Source: a bacterium
GTDB lineage: Bacteria; Cyanobacteriota; Vampirovibrionia; Obscuribacterales; Obscuribacteraceae
Assembly: GCA_016124935.1 (NCBI GenBank)
Contig: WGMS01000010.1
Span: 1-64,000, forward strand
Length of the DNA stretch: 64,000 nucleotides
Reading direction: 5' to 3'
Made by a program: the position numbers and the translations under genes
In this document: positions 8,683 through 16,466 of the stretch, piece after piece
Layout: every line of letters begins with the position of its first letter
Position numbering within the stretch: position 1 is the first letter of the stretch
Notes under the pieces: model-generated
The model's database searches: none
Told to the model about the DNA's origin: nothing
The model's input: the letters and a program-made list of their open reading frames with translations, nothing else

Positions 8683-9632
8683 TATATCCCTCCTCCAAGC
8701 AGTGCCGCTCCGCAGCCGAGCAGGCTGAGAGTTACTGCATAGGCGATAAACTCTGGCACTCTGGTCCATTTCAGTTTGACGAAAAAGGTCTCGACCAGGG
8801 CGATAGCCACCGCTCCTGCTAGAATTCCGATAATGCTCAAAATATGAATAGTCGCCATCGGGGCTATTTGCAGCGCTGGAATGGCGATCAGGGCATGGAT
8901 GGCGCACTGGCTTGCAAGTCCCAATAGGGTCACCATCCGAAGTGCATAGGCAACCAGGATCATCGCCATTCTTCTGCCGCCGAATTCAATCACCATAGAT
9001 TCGTGGATCATGGTAAGCTCAAGGTGGGTGGTCGGATCGTCCACCGGCATCCTCGATAGATCTATAAGCGCCGTCAAAAATATGGTAGCCGCGGCAAGAG
9101 ACCAGATGGCGACATCAAGTACGCCACCAGCTGCTGTCTGGCTGAAGGCGAAGACTTTGTTGAGGTCGGTACTGCCTGCGGTGATGGCCAGGGAAAGAAG
9201 GCTCAATACGAGAGCCGGCTCGGTGAGAATCGAGAGGGTCGCTTCCCTGCTGGCGCCGAAGCCTGTCAGAGGCGAGCCCGAATCAAGGGCGGCAAGAATG
9301 GTGAAGAATCTGCTCAGACCGAATAGATAAACCACCAGAAACAGATCGCTTCCCTGGACTAGAGGGCTGAAAGAGAGCCAGGGCGTAAAAATTGCCATAA
9401 GTAGCGCCGAGGCTAGAATCATCGGCGGTGCCAGATCCGATATCCAGCTTGCTTCTTTGCTGCTCAGATCCTGCTTGCTATATAGTTTTTTGATATAGCG
9501 AAAAGGTTGAAGCACCGAAGCTCCCCGTCGGTTCTGCCAGCGCGCTTTCAGGCTGGATATTACGCCTAGAATAAGGAAAGGTAGAAGCGAGAGGCTAAGG
9601 GCGAAGACGGCGATAGAGATAAGCATCGTCAT
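8682..9632 (-). CDS. Hyf-like membrane subunit HyfC (NuoH-like)
   Basis: The 316-residue polytopic protein is the NuoH/HyfC homologue that links the soluble arm to the membrane arm. Family features are the N-terminal amphipathic stretch after the first helix (LKARWQNRRGASVLQPF), the GASREATLSILTEPALVLS segment, and the MPVDDPTTHLELTM-IHE loop rich in acidic residues. ATG 9632 overlaps the stop of the upstream gene as ATGA, indicating translational coupling. Confidence 0.88.
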   Translation of the reverse strand: MTMLISIAVFALSLSLLPFLILGVISSLKARWQNRRGASVLQPFRYIKKLYSKQDLSSKEASWISDLAPPMILASALLMAIFTPWLSFSPLVQGSDLFLVVYLFGLSRFFTILAALDSGSPLTGFGASREATLSILTEPALVLSLLSLAITAGSTDLNKVFAFSQTAAGGVLDVAIWSLAAATIFLTALIDLSRMPVDDPTTHLELTMIHESMVIEFGGRRMAMILVAYALRMVTLLGLASQCAIHALIAIPALQIAPMATIHILSIIGILAGAVAIALVETFFVKLKWTRVPEFIAYAVTLSLLGCGAALLGGGI

Positions 9633-11575
9633 AGAAGAGCCCCCACAAGTAAAAGACCCACCAGGGAGCAGAGTACATAAAGCAGGTACATATGCACGCT
9701 TCCTGCCTGGAGTCTTGCCAGGTGTTTGCCCGCGTTGACGAACAGATTGACTATCGGCTTGTAGACGCTGGTTTCAAGAAGGGATTTCATCGATGTTTCC
9801 GAGCGGATTTTGTCCGGGAAATGTCTTCGGTCGGCACCGGTGATATCTGAGTTCATGCGATAGAGCAGAATCGGCCTGAAAAGATATGCCACCGGTTGCG
9901 AGAAGCTTTCCGGAGAGATCTGGGTTCTTCCATTGAAGCTTCCATAGCCGCATTCCCAGCTGTCGACCCGGCGGCCTTCGCCTCTTTCTCTGGCGGCTCG
10001 GCTTAGAAGATAGAGGAAAAGCACTGTCAGAAGAAAAAAGACGGCGATTACCGGTAGAGGAAGGGTGGGCAAGAGGCGGATGTTAAATAGATTGGCCAGG
10101 GATGGGGTGACAATGCCCAGACCGAGGCAGAGTCCAGCCAGAATGGTTTTAGCAAGAATCATTTCGCGATCGGCTTCTCTGGCATGGGCGCTGTCGCCGG
10201 AGCGGGGGCGTCCCAGAAAAACCATCCCGGCCGCTCTTGTGTAGCCGGCGATGGTCAAGCCGCTGGTGAGAGCCAGGCAGCCTATAACCAGGACAAAGAG
10301 GAGGCTGGTCGGTTCCTGGTCCGTCGGCGCGAAGGCAAGAGAGAGGGATTTGAAGAGAGATTGGTAGATCAGCCATTTGCTGGCGAAGCCGTTGGTAGGA
10401 GGTAGAGCGCAGATGCAGGCACAGCCTGCAATAAACAGAAGCATTGTAGAAGGCATTTTCCAACCCAGACCGCCCAGACGACTGAGCAAACGGGTATGGG
10501 TTCTGATATCGACCGAACCGGCGCAAAGAAAGAGCAGGGCTTTGAAGACACCGTGGTTGATACAGTGTAGAACCGCGGCGACCATGGCCAGATCCGCTAG
10601 AGCCTGGTTACCTGCGCTTCTTGCGTACATAGATGTGGCAAGAGCCACTGTGATGAGCCCGATATTTTCCACACTAGAATAGGCAAGAACTTTTTTCAGG
10701 TCTTCTTGCACCAGGGCAAAGAGACTTCCCCAGACTGCCGACACGGCTCCAATACATAACAGCACCAGGGCTACCGCCGGTGTCAGGGCGGTGTCCAGCA
10801 CAAAGATTCGAAGGATGGCATAGATAGCTGTTTTGATCATGAAGCCGCTCATCAATGCCGATACCGGACTGGGGGCGGCCGGATGCGCGTAGGGCAGCCA
10901 TATATGAAAAGGCCACAAGCCGGCTTTGATTGAAAGACCTAATAAAATCAGGATAGAAGGTGGCAGAAGGGCAGGCTCTTCCGGGTGCCAGTCAGAGAAG
11001 CTCCAGCTTTGAAAGTGATTGCCGAAGGCCAGAAAGCCGACCGCCAGGAAGGCTGTGGCCAGGCGGGTGGCCCCGGCATATATGAAGGCGGCGCGGCGCC
11101 CGCTTCTGGTTTTCAGATCCTGGGCGACAAGTAAGGCGGAACTGAGAGACATAAGCTCCCAGTAGAGGAGGAAAGTGAGAGCGTTTGCCGCCACTACCAC
11201 CGATGCCATAGCCAGCACGAAGAGAAATAGATTTATCCAGAAAGCGGCAGACTTCGGGCTGCCGTCATGATGTTTGAGATAGCCTGGAATATAGAGTGAG
11301 ACTGCCGCAGTCAGAGTGCCGAGCAATACCAGAAAAATAGAAGAGAGTTGATCGAAGCGAAAGACAAAAGGGGCAAGACCGAGGTAGAAGGGCTGGGGGA
11401 GTTGCAGCAGCCTGGTCTCGGGGAAGGCGACCACTCCCAGGTAGATTATGATCAGGGCGAAAGTCAGTAATACTGCGGATAGTACTTTGTTGGAGGTTTT
11501 GTTCGGGCTAATCAATGGAACAAGCAGTCCCAGAACAATTGTTGCTACAGCAACAATTGCCATTTCAGTAAACAT
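9629..11575 (-). CDS. Hyf-like antiporter subunit (HyfB/NuoL-like), first gene of the operon
   Basis: This 648-residue polytopic protein is a NuoL/HyfB homologue. Pumping residues are retained: the glutamate in LLYWELMSLSS, the lysine in LSIKAGLWPFHIWLPYAHP, and a further lysine in SGFMIKTAIYAILRI. The C-terminal third has the HyfB region (ESFSQPVAYLFRP). It starts the operon BCEFG-I, ahead of four overlapping or tightly spaced membrane genes. The 242 bases in front separate it from a regulator gene on the same strand. Codons 6-13 contain a striking inverted repeat (see the regulatory entry). Confidence 0.88.
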   Translation of the reverse strand: MFTEMAIVAVATIVLGLLVPLISPNKTSNKVLSAVLLTFALIIIYLGVVAFPETRLLQLPQPFYLGLAPFVFRFDQLSSIFLVLLGTLTAAVSLYIPGYLKHHDGSPKSAAFWINLFLFVLAMASVVVAANALTFLLYWELMSLSSALLVAQDLKTRSGRRAAFIYAGATRLATAFLAVGFLAFGNHFQSWSFSDWHPEEPALLPPSILILLGLSIKAGLWPFHIWLPYAHPAAPSPVSALMSGFMIKTAIYAILRIFVLDTALTPAVALVLLCIGAVSAVWGSLFALVQEDLKKVLAYSSVENIGLITVALATSMYARSAGNQALADLAMVAAVLHCINHGVFKALLFLCAGSVDIRTHTRLLSRLGGLGWKMPSTMLLFIAGCACICALPPTNGFASKWLIYQSLFKSLSLAFAPTDQEPTSLLFVLVIGCLALTSGLTIAGYTRAAGMVFLGRPRSGDSAHAREADREMILAKTILAGLCLGLGIVTPSLANLFNIRLLPTLPLPVIAVFFLLTVLFLYLLSRAARERGEGRRVDSWECGYGSFNGRTQISPESFSQPVAYLFRPILLYRMNSDITGADRRHFPDKIRSETSMKSLLETSVYKPIVNLFVNAGKHLARLQAGSVHMYLLYVLCSLVGLLLVGALL

Positions 11576-11716
11576 GTCTCTAGTTCTACCGTTTAAGTTG
11601 CTTCTTTGCGGACGAGGCGAAGCAAACGAGATGCCTTATTTATATAGATTAAAAACGGGCTTCTGATTTTACTCAATCAGACAAGTACAACCATCTGAAG
11701 ATTAACAATCGATTGT
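11535..11716. promoter_or_regulatory. Candidate operator region of the Hyf-like operon
   Basis: Two palindromes share the half-site ACAAT/ATTGT. One is a perfect 12-bp palindrome, ACAATCGATTGT, at 11705-11716, about 130 bases before the first gene. The other is an inverted repeat with 11-bp arms (CAATTGTTGCT at 11536-11546, AGCAACAATTG at 11549-11559) just inside the first gene. Binding by the upstream ribbon-helix-helix protein is inference from position. The internal repeat lies in coding sequence and could be chance. Confidence 0.35.
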
Positions 11717-11760
11717 GATGAAGGTGTGATCAAAAATCGTCCGGTTTACAGATGTGCACA

Positions 11761-11798
11761 AACAAGAAAAGAGCAGTTGAACCGCTCTCTTCTTGTTT
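11761..11798 (-). terminator. Strong hairpin between the regulator gene and the Hyf-like operon
   Basis: The arms AACAAGAAAAGAGC (11761-11774) and GCTCTCTTCTTGTT (11784-11797) pair over 14 bp with one mismatch and a 9-base loop. It lies 20 bases after the stop of the ribbon-helix-helix gene. The 3' arm on the minus strand is T-rich but no clean T run follows, so it is either a terminator or an attenuating/processing hairpin. Confidence 0.6.
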
Positions 11799-11817
11799 GT
11801 TCTAAATAAGGTAGTAC

Positions 11818-12024
11818 TTACTCGAAACGATTACCGGATATCGAAACAACGTCGGCCTGTCGCGATGTGGACACCTGGGTCCCCTGAACTCTTTTGAAAT
11901 TCTCCAGATATCTTCTAAGAGATTCTCTGATCAGTTCGGATCTGGTGCGGTGTTCACATTCGGCGATGTAATCGACTTGCTCCAGCATTCCCGGGTGCAG
12001 TGCTATTAGTACCTTTTTGGACAC
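11818..12024 (-). CDS. Ribbon-helix-helix (CopG-type) transcriptional regulator
   Basis: The 68-residue protein is a classic ribbon-helix-helix fold: strand KKVLIALHPGMLEQVDYIA, then helix-turn-helix EHRTRSELIRESLRRYLENF. The short tail has no metal-binding or sensor domain, so this is not full-length NikR. Translation starts at GTG 12024 behind a strong AGGAGGG. It is the gene immediately upstream of the Hyf-like operon on the same strand, separated by a hairpin and 242 bases, so control of that operon is the obvious hypothesis. An antitoxin role is possible for such small proteins, but no toxin gene is adjacent. Confidence 0.8.
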   Translation of the reverse strand: MSKKVLIALHPGMLEQVDYIAECEHRTRSELIRESLRRYLENFKRVQGTQVSTSRQADVVSISGNRFE

Positions 12025-12064
12025 GAAATATACCCTCCTGCGGTCAAGCTTACGGAGTAAGTAT

Positions 12065-12259
12065 ATGGGATTGGTATCGCTTGTGGAACGTTATGAGATC
12101 ATTCGAATATTGGGACAGGGACAGGGTTTGAGTGGGTATGACGGATATATTAGCGAGTGTAGTTGGTTGTCGATTGTATATGCTGTCGCTATGTTTTTCC
12201 TTGGCATCACTCCTGGTGCCCGGATAGATTTGTATATTTTCACCTTCTATAATCGATAG
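12065..12259 (+). pseudogene. Probable remnant of a Ser/Thr kinase N-lobe
   Basis: A 64-codon frame begins at ATG 12065 with GGAG seven bases ahead. Residues 8-19 read VERYEIIRILGQ followed by GQG, which is the typical opening of bacterial Ser/Thr kinase domains up to the glycine-rich loop. The similarity then stops and the rest is a hydrophobic stretch without kinase character. I read this as a truncated or frameshifted kinase gene, possibly related to the TPR fragment that follows. A small novel protein cannot be excluded. Confidence 0.35.
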
Positions 12260-12276
12260 GATATATAAGGATAAGT

Positions 12277-12441
12277 ATGACAAACGATTTCGATAAGGGT
12301 TGCTCTATCTATCAGAGCGTTAATGCAGCTAGAGACAGCGGTTATTTAGCCGAGGCGATGAATACTTATGAGCAAGCTCTCGGGCTGGATGGCCATTCGC
12401 CCCATGTCCGGGACCTGATGTATTTTAAATCGCCCCTTTAA
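12277..12441 (+). CDS. Small TPR-like protein or gene fragment
   Basis: A 54-codon frame starts at ATG 12277 behind AAGGA. It contains one tetratricopeptide-like helix pair (ARDSGYLAEAMNTYEQALGLD). A TATAAT box lies at 12248-12253 but without a good -35 box. TPR tracts often follow kinase domains in such genomes, so with the kinase remnant just before it this may be the tail of a decayed kinase-TPR gene. It could also be a real small protein; one repeat alone gives no function. Confidence 0.4.
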   Translation: MTNDFDKGCSIYQSVNAARDSGYLAEAMNTYEQALGLDGHSPHVRDLMYFKSPL

Positions 12442-12510
12442 GAACCCTCTTCCCTGGATGTCATGACGCTCAAGGCGATATACTCTTAGGACCGGAAGAG
12501 GAGCCTGGTC

Positions 12511-13911
12511 ATGGCCGATCCTGCCATCAGTTACGACTATATCTATCCCTTTAGCTCAGAGTTTGTTTCGGAAGAAAGCGGCGGGCGTTTGCGTCTTGCT
12601 GCCTCTAAGATCGAGGATAAATTCCCCTATTTTTTCGAAGGGGAGATTCTCCAGCCGAATGTCACCGCCCAGATGCTCCTCAATCTAGCAAAGATAGTCA
12701 CCACTCGCTTTTACTATCCGCCCAATATGCTGCGGCGCATTATAGAAGAGCGCGATCCGGTGATTACATCAGGTGGCGGCTTCTTGCGCTTCGAAGGTTT
12801 CAGCGTCTGTGCCGGCGCCTACGCCAGGGTGGATATATCTCCCGATGGCTATCGCGGCGAGGTTGTCGGCAAAGGCACCACCAATGTCGATTTCAACGCT
12901 CCGACCAGACGTGAGCTTGCTCTTGTCAGGGATGGCTCCCGGCTTACTTTCTGCGTCGGGGAAGAAGAACTCAAGCTGGAGCATGAAGGAAGTTCCTTGG
13001 TCGAAAGAAAGGTCGAATTGCCGAAGCGCTGGATCAAAGGCTTTGTCGAGGTCCAGGCCTATCAAGCGAAAATGAAACCTCGCTTTGTTCTTTCCGGTCA
13101 GGAAGTGCTGCGGTTTTTGCGTTCTCTTCCAAGAAATGTCGGCTCTAAAGCCGAATTCTATGTGGTGCCCACCGGTAACGGCAAAAGCTTGCGGCTCAGT
13201 CAGAGAGCCGACAGCTCTGGCGAAGCGGTAAAGATAGCCGGAATGAAAAGGCTCAATGTTCTAGCCGATCTTGCTCCTTTTGCCGACCGGCTCGAAGTCT
13301 TCGCTACAGACGACAATCAATCGACAGAATGGCGTATTGAATCTAAGTCAGGCGGAATCTCTTTTGTGCTCACGATTACCGCCGACCTATACAGGGGCTT
13401 CTCCGGCGAGGGCCAGGTGCTCTCGGAGCTTGCCTCTATGGACGGTGCCTTCGAAAAGAACCTCGCCCGGGTCTATGCCGGCTTGAATTGGCAATCGTGT
13501 ATAAAGGCGGATAGCTTCGGATCTCAAATCGGATCTCAAATAGGAATAGATCAAGATTCGGCAGGACGCAGTCTTGCCACCCTCGGCTCACGAGGGCTGG
13601 TCGGCTATGATCTGAATCAAGGCGGTTACTTTCATAGGGAGCTTCCTTTCAGAATTGAAGAAGTCGAATCTGTCCATCCCAGGCTTATCGGTGCCAGAAA
13701 GTTGATAGAAAAAGGTGGTGTCAAAGTACAGGGCAAGGTAGACGGTGTGCTGCGGGCTGAGGTAGAAGGCTCCGGTGTGGTGCACATTGTAAAAATTGGC
13801 GCAGGTACCGAAGCGGTCTGCACTTGTCCCTGGCATTCCAAATACCAGGGCAAGCGAGGCTTCTGCAAGCATATTCTTGCCGTGCTCATGGAAGCGGAGG
13901 ATGGAGAATGA
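12511..13911 (+). CDS. SWIM zinc-finger protein
   Basis: The 466-residue protein ends with a SWIM zinc finger of form CxC-x12-CxH: C437, C439, C452 and H454 (CTCPWH ... CKHILAV). SWIM fingers bind DNA or protein. The first 400 residues are beta-rich and carry no nuclease, helicase or transposase motif that I recognise. A 12-base tandem duplication near 13519 encodes GSQIGSQI. GAGGAG lies eight bases before ATG 12511. The stop overlaps the next gene as ATGA, so the two proteins are translationally coupled and probably act together. Function unknown. Confidence 0.8.
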   Translation: MADPAISYDYIYPFSSEFVSEESGGRLRLAASKIEDKFPYFFEGEILQPNVTAQMLLNLAKIVTTRFYYPPNMLRRIIEERDPVITSGGGFLRFEGFSVCAGAYARVDISPDGYRGEVVGKGTTNVDFNAPTRRELALVRDGSRLTFCVGEEELKLEHEGSSLVERKVELPKRWIKGFVEVQAYQAKMKPRFVLSGQEVLRFLRSLPRNVGSKAEFYVVPTGNGKSLRLSQRADSSGEAVKIAGMKRLNVLADLAPFADRLEVFATDDNQSTEWRIESKSGGISFVLTITADLYRGFSGEGQVLSELASMDGAFEKNLARVYAGLNWQSCIKADSFGSQIGSQIGIDQDSAGRSLATLGSRGLVGYDLNQGGYFHRELPFRIEEVESVHPRLIGARKLIEKGGVKVQGKVDGVLRAEVEGSGVVHIVKIGAGTEAVCTCPWHSKYQGKRGFCKHILAVLMEAEDGE

Positions 13912-16466
13912 CCTCTATCGAAGAGAAGCTCGACAAGCTGGTTGAAGAAGGAGATCAAGACGGCTTCAGGCGCTTTGTGCGCGAACTCTCTTCTGAAGAA
14001 CGCAGCAAGCTCTCGAAGCGGGCGAAGAAGTGGTTCAAAAAAGCAAGCCATGGCAGTGTCGGTCCAAGAGCGAATAATCCTAATTCTTATGGCTGGACCT
14101 GGGATATGGGTGAAGGCGGTCTGACAGTAGCCACCAGCGCGGTGCTTACTATATGTTCCGGAGAAGATCTTTCGTCCATAGACTTTCCTGTATCTGTTTC
14201 GGGCTTTATCGACTGGGATCTTCTGAGCGAATTAAGACCTTCCGGATTAGAAGATATCGGAGACGTATTGCTTGCAAGCAGTTCCAATTTCTTTCCGGTG
14301 GTCCGGAAATTGATGAAGCTTGGGCTCTGTCGCAAGCCTGTCGGTGACGCTTATTTAGTGGCTTTGATAGGCTCGCCATATATGGCCCACAACCCTGATG
14401 GCAAATGGCGTCTGCTTCGCGATACCTTTTTAGAGAACCCCGACATGATCGAGGATATCTACAGACTTTTCGAAGTAGAAGGCAATCAGGAAAACAGCCT
14501 TGCTTCGGTGGATAAATATTCCGCTTCGGAAAACAACTGGCAGAACACTCTGTTATATCTATGCAAAGAGGGACATTTAAGTAGAGAGAGACTTCTTGAT
14601 GAATCGCTGGCAGCTTTATTGCGAGACTTCATTCAATTTCGCGCCGGTTGGTTCTCTCGCTTTCATGAAGCACTCGAGCCTACTTATAATGAACGCAAAG
14701 AGAGAGAAGAAGCATATTTAAAGCTTTTGGGCAGCTCGATACCGCCCACGGTGTCTTTCGCCTTGAAGGCTTTGAAGCAGATTCAGGCGAAGATGCCTAT
14801 CAAAGCACTGTATCTGGATAGATATCTTTCTCCAGCTCTTGCTGCCCGGTCCAAATCTTCTGCGATGGCAGCCCTTGCTTTAGTAGAAAAGACGATCAAA
14901 AAAGATGCTGAATATAGAACCCGGGGTTTGATCCTGGCGGCAGAGTCGCTCGGTCATGAGACACCCGAGGTGGCCGAAAAGGTGGTCTCTTTGTTAAAGG
15001 CTTATGGAAACCCCGACGATGCCGACTTGACCCGGGCGGTCGCCTCCAGGCTGGCGCTGGTCCCTGTCAGTGTCCAGGCTTCGATAGAGAGCTGGTTGAA
15101 AGCCGGTGCCGGTGCTTCTGCGCGGACAGAGCCGGTCGAGACCCGTGTCGAGACATCATCGGTATCTCTTCACTATGAATTCGATCCCCATGCCTCTGAC
15201 GGATATCCTTTCGCTTTCGTTTCTCCAGTAGAGCCTATCGAAAGTATCGACGAGCTCATTGAAAAGGCTGCCTATTGCCTGGAGAACATAGAGGATGTGG
15301 CAGAGTTCGAGCGGGTTCTCGATGCCATGGCGCGGCTGCCTGTAGTTAGAGACGCTGAATTTAAGAAGAACACCGGCGCTCTAAAAAAACGTGCATTGCA
15401 TTTTCGAGATGCGAATCATTTTTCGACTCCTCTATTCAAAAGAGTGATGGCTGGTGGATTATATGGATGGCTTACAGAGCCAGTGAACCCAAGTCCTTAT
15501 CCACCGGATTCGTTCGAGTTTGAATTCTGGGACTCCGCTTCGGATTTGTTTCGCGGTCGCTTCGAGGCAATTTTAAGGCGGGTTGCAGAGGATGTTCTTG
15601 CTCCGGTGCTCAGCAGTCCGACTCACAGTCAGGGCTGGCTAGATGCTGATGCGCTTCGCCGGAGAGTCGACTGCTATCGCGAGCTTGATCTTGTCCCTGA
15701 CGACAGTGATCTTATTCTTGCAATCTTTCGCACCGCTTCGATAGATGACTTTTCTAAAGTGCTGGGAGAGTGGGTTGAAAAGAACGAGAAGGTAAAAGCT
15801 GCGATCGCTTATCTTAAGCAGAGTCCCCGGGAGAATCTCAAGATGGATTACGGTTATTTAGTTACAGAGAAGGACAATTATCCCGCGGCGCGATGGCTTT
15901 ATTTTTCGACTCCGCGGTTACGAGAAGTCTGTTTTAGAGTAAACAAAGGCTATGCCGCCGAATGTATCGACTGGATGGAGGTGGCGCATTATCGCCTGAC
16001 GGCATCGCTGGAAGTCCTTATGGAAAGTGGCGCCCCTTTAGGGGAGTTCGCTTACAAGCTCATGGGCACCGGCCTGATTGTGGCTGAGGCCAGGTGTTGC
16101 AGCCTGGCTCGAGAATCGATGATTATTGCCATAGAAGAAGGCCGACTTTCGGTGCCCGACCTAGCCGCGACTCTCAGGGCTTTTCTTCATTCGGAGAAGA
16201 CCAAGCCCAGACGCCTTGCCGAATCGCTCAAAGAAGTCGCCCGGGTCTCTGATCTTCATGCCGACGCGGTTTGTCAGGTGATCGAAGCGACTTTAAATGG
16301 TGATGGCAGGCAGGCTCCCCGGGGTCTCTCTTATCTTCTGGAGTTCTATCTGGAGCTATTGAGTCAGTTAGGTGCTACTCTGACCAGCGAGGGGACCAGG
16401 AGCTATCTTGCTTCGGTGGAGGTGAGCGGCAAGACCGGTAAGTTGATCAAGCGTTTACTTCTTTAG
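13908..16466 (+). CDS. Large helical-repeat protein (DUF6493-like), partner of the SWIM protein
   Basis: The 852-residue protein is mainly alpha-helical. The central part has HEAT-like helices (for example PTVSFALKALKQIQA and SSAMAALALVEKTIKK). The layout (short N-terminal segment, a FHEALEPTYNER block, then paired helices) resembles DUF6493 proteins, which as I recall lie beside SWIM genes in actinobacteria; this is a memory-based match, not a search. No catalytic motif is seen. ATG 13908 is chosen because it gives an ATGA overlap with the SWIM gene. Its end overlaps the convergent TPR gene by 12 bases. Confidence 0.7.
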   Translation: MTSIEEKLDKLVEEGDQDGFRRFVRELSSEERSKLSKRAKKWFKKASHGSVGPRANNPNSYGWTWDMGEGGLTVATSAVLTICSGEDLSSIDFPVSVSGFIDWDLLSELRPSGLEDIGDVLLASSSNFFPVVRKLMKLGLCRKPVGDAYLVALIGSPYMAHNPDGKWRLLRDTFLENPDMIEDIYRLFEVEGNQENSLASVDKYSASENNWQNTLLYLCKEGHLSRERLLDESLAALLRDFIQFRAGWFSRFHEALEPTYNERKEREEAYLKLLGSSIPPTVSFALKALKQIQAKMPIKALYLDRYLSPALAARSKSSAMAALALVEKTIKKDAEYRTRGLILAAESLGHETPEVAEKVVSLLKAYGNPDDADLTRAVASRLALVPVSVQASIESWLKAGAGASARTEPVETRVETSSVSLHYEFDPHASDGYPFAFVSPVEPIESIDELIEKAAYCLENIEDVAEFERVLDAMARLPVVRDAEFKKNTGALKKRALHFRDANHFSTPLFKRVMAGGLYGWLTEPVNPSPYPPDSFEFEFWDSASDLFRGRFEAILRRVAEDVLAPVLSSPTHSQGWLDADALRRRVDCYRELDLVPDDSDLILAIFRTASIDDFSKVLGEWVEKNEKVKAAIAYLKQSPRENLKMDYGYLVTEKDNYPAARWLYFSTPRLREVCFRVNKGYAAECIDWMEVAHYRLTASLEVLMESGAPLGEFAYKLMGTGLIVAEARCCSLARESMIIAIEEGRLSVPDLAATLRAFLHSEKTKPRRLAESLKEVARVSDLHADAVCQVIEATLNGDGRQAPRGLSYLLEFYLELLSQLGATLTSEGTRSYLASVEVSGKTGKLIKRLLL

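Noticed and set aside
8683-8907. Longer N-terminal version of the HyfE-like gene
   Set aside because: The extra residues are a frame-shifted reading of the HyfC-like gene, with no membrane character; ATG 8682 gives the normal family start.
5049-11575. Reading the Hyf-like operon as an H2-evolving hydrogenase 4
   Set aside because: The large subunit lacks three of the four NiFe cysteines and no maturation genes are present in the window.
4223-11575. Reading the operon as respiratory complex I (nuo)
   Set aside because: HyfE- and HyfF-type subunits and the fused NuoC-NuoD with a ferredoxin-HyfI protein fit the hydrogenase-4 branch; nuoA, J, K, E, F and G are missing.
13519-13546. Tandem 12-base repeat in the SWIM gene as a repeat element
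   Set aside because: There are only two copies and they stay in frame (GSQIGSQI), so it is a minor in-gene duplication.
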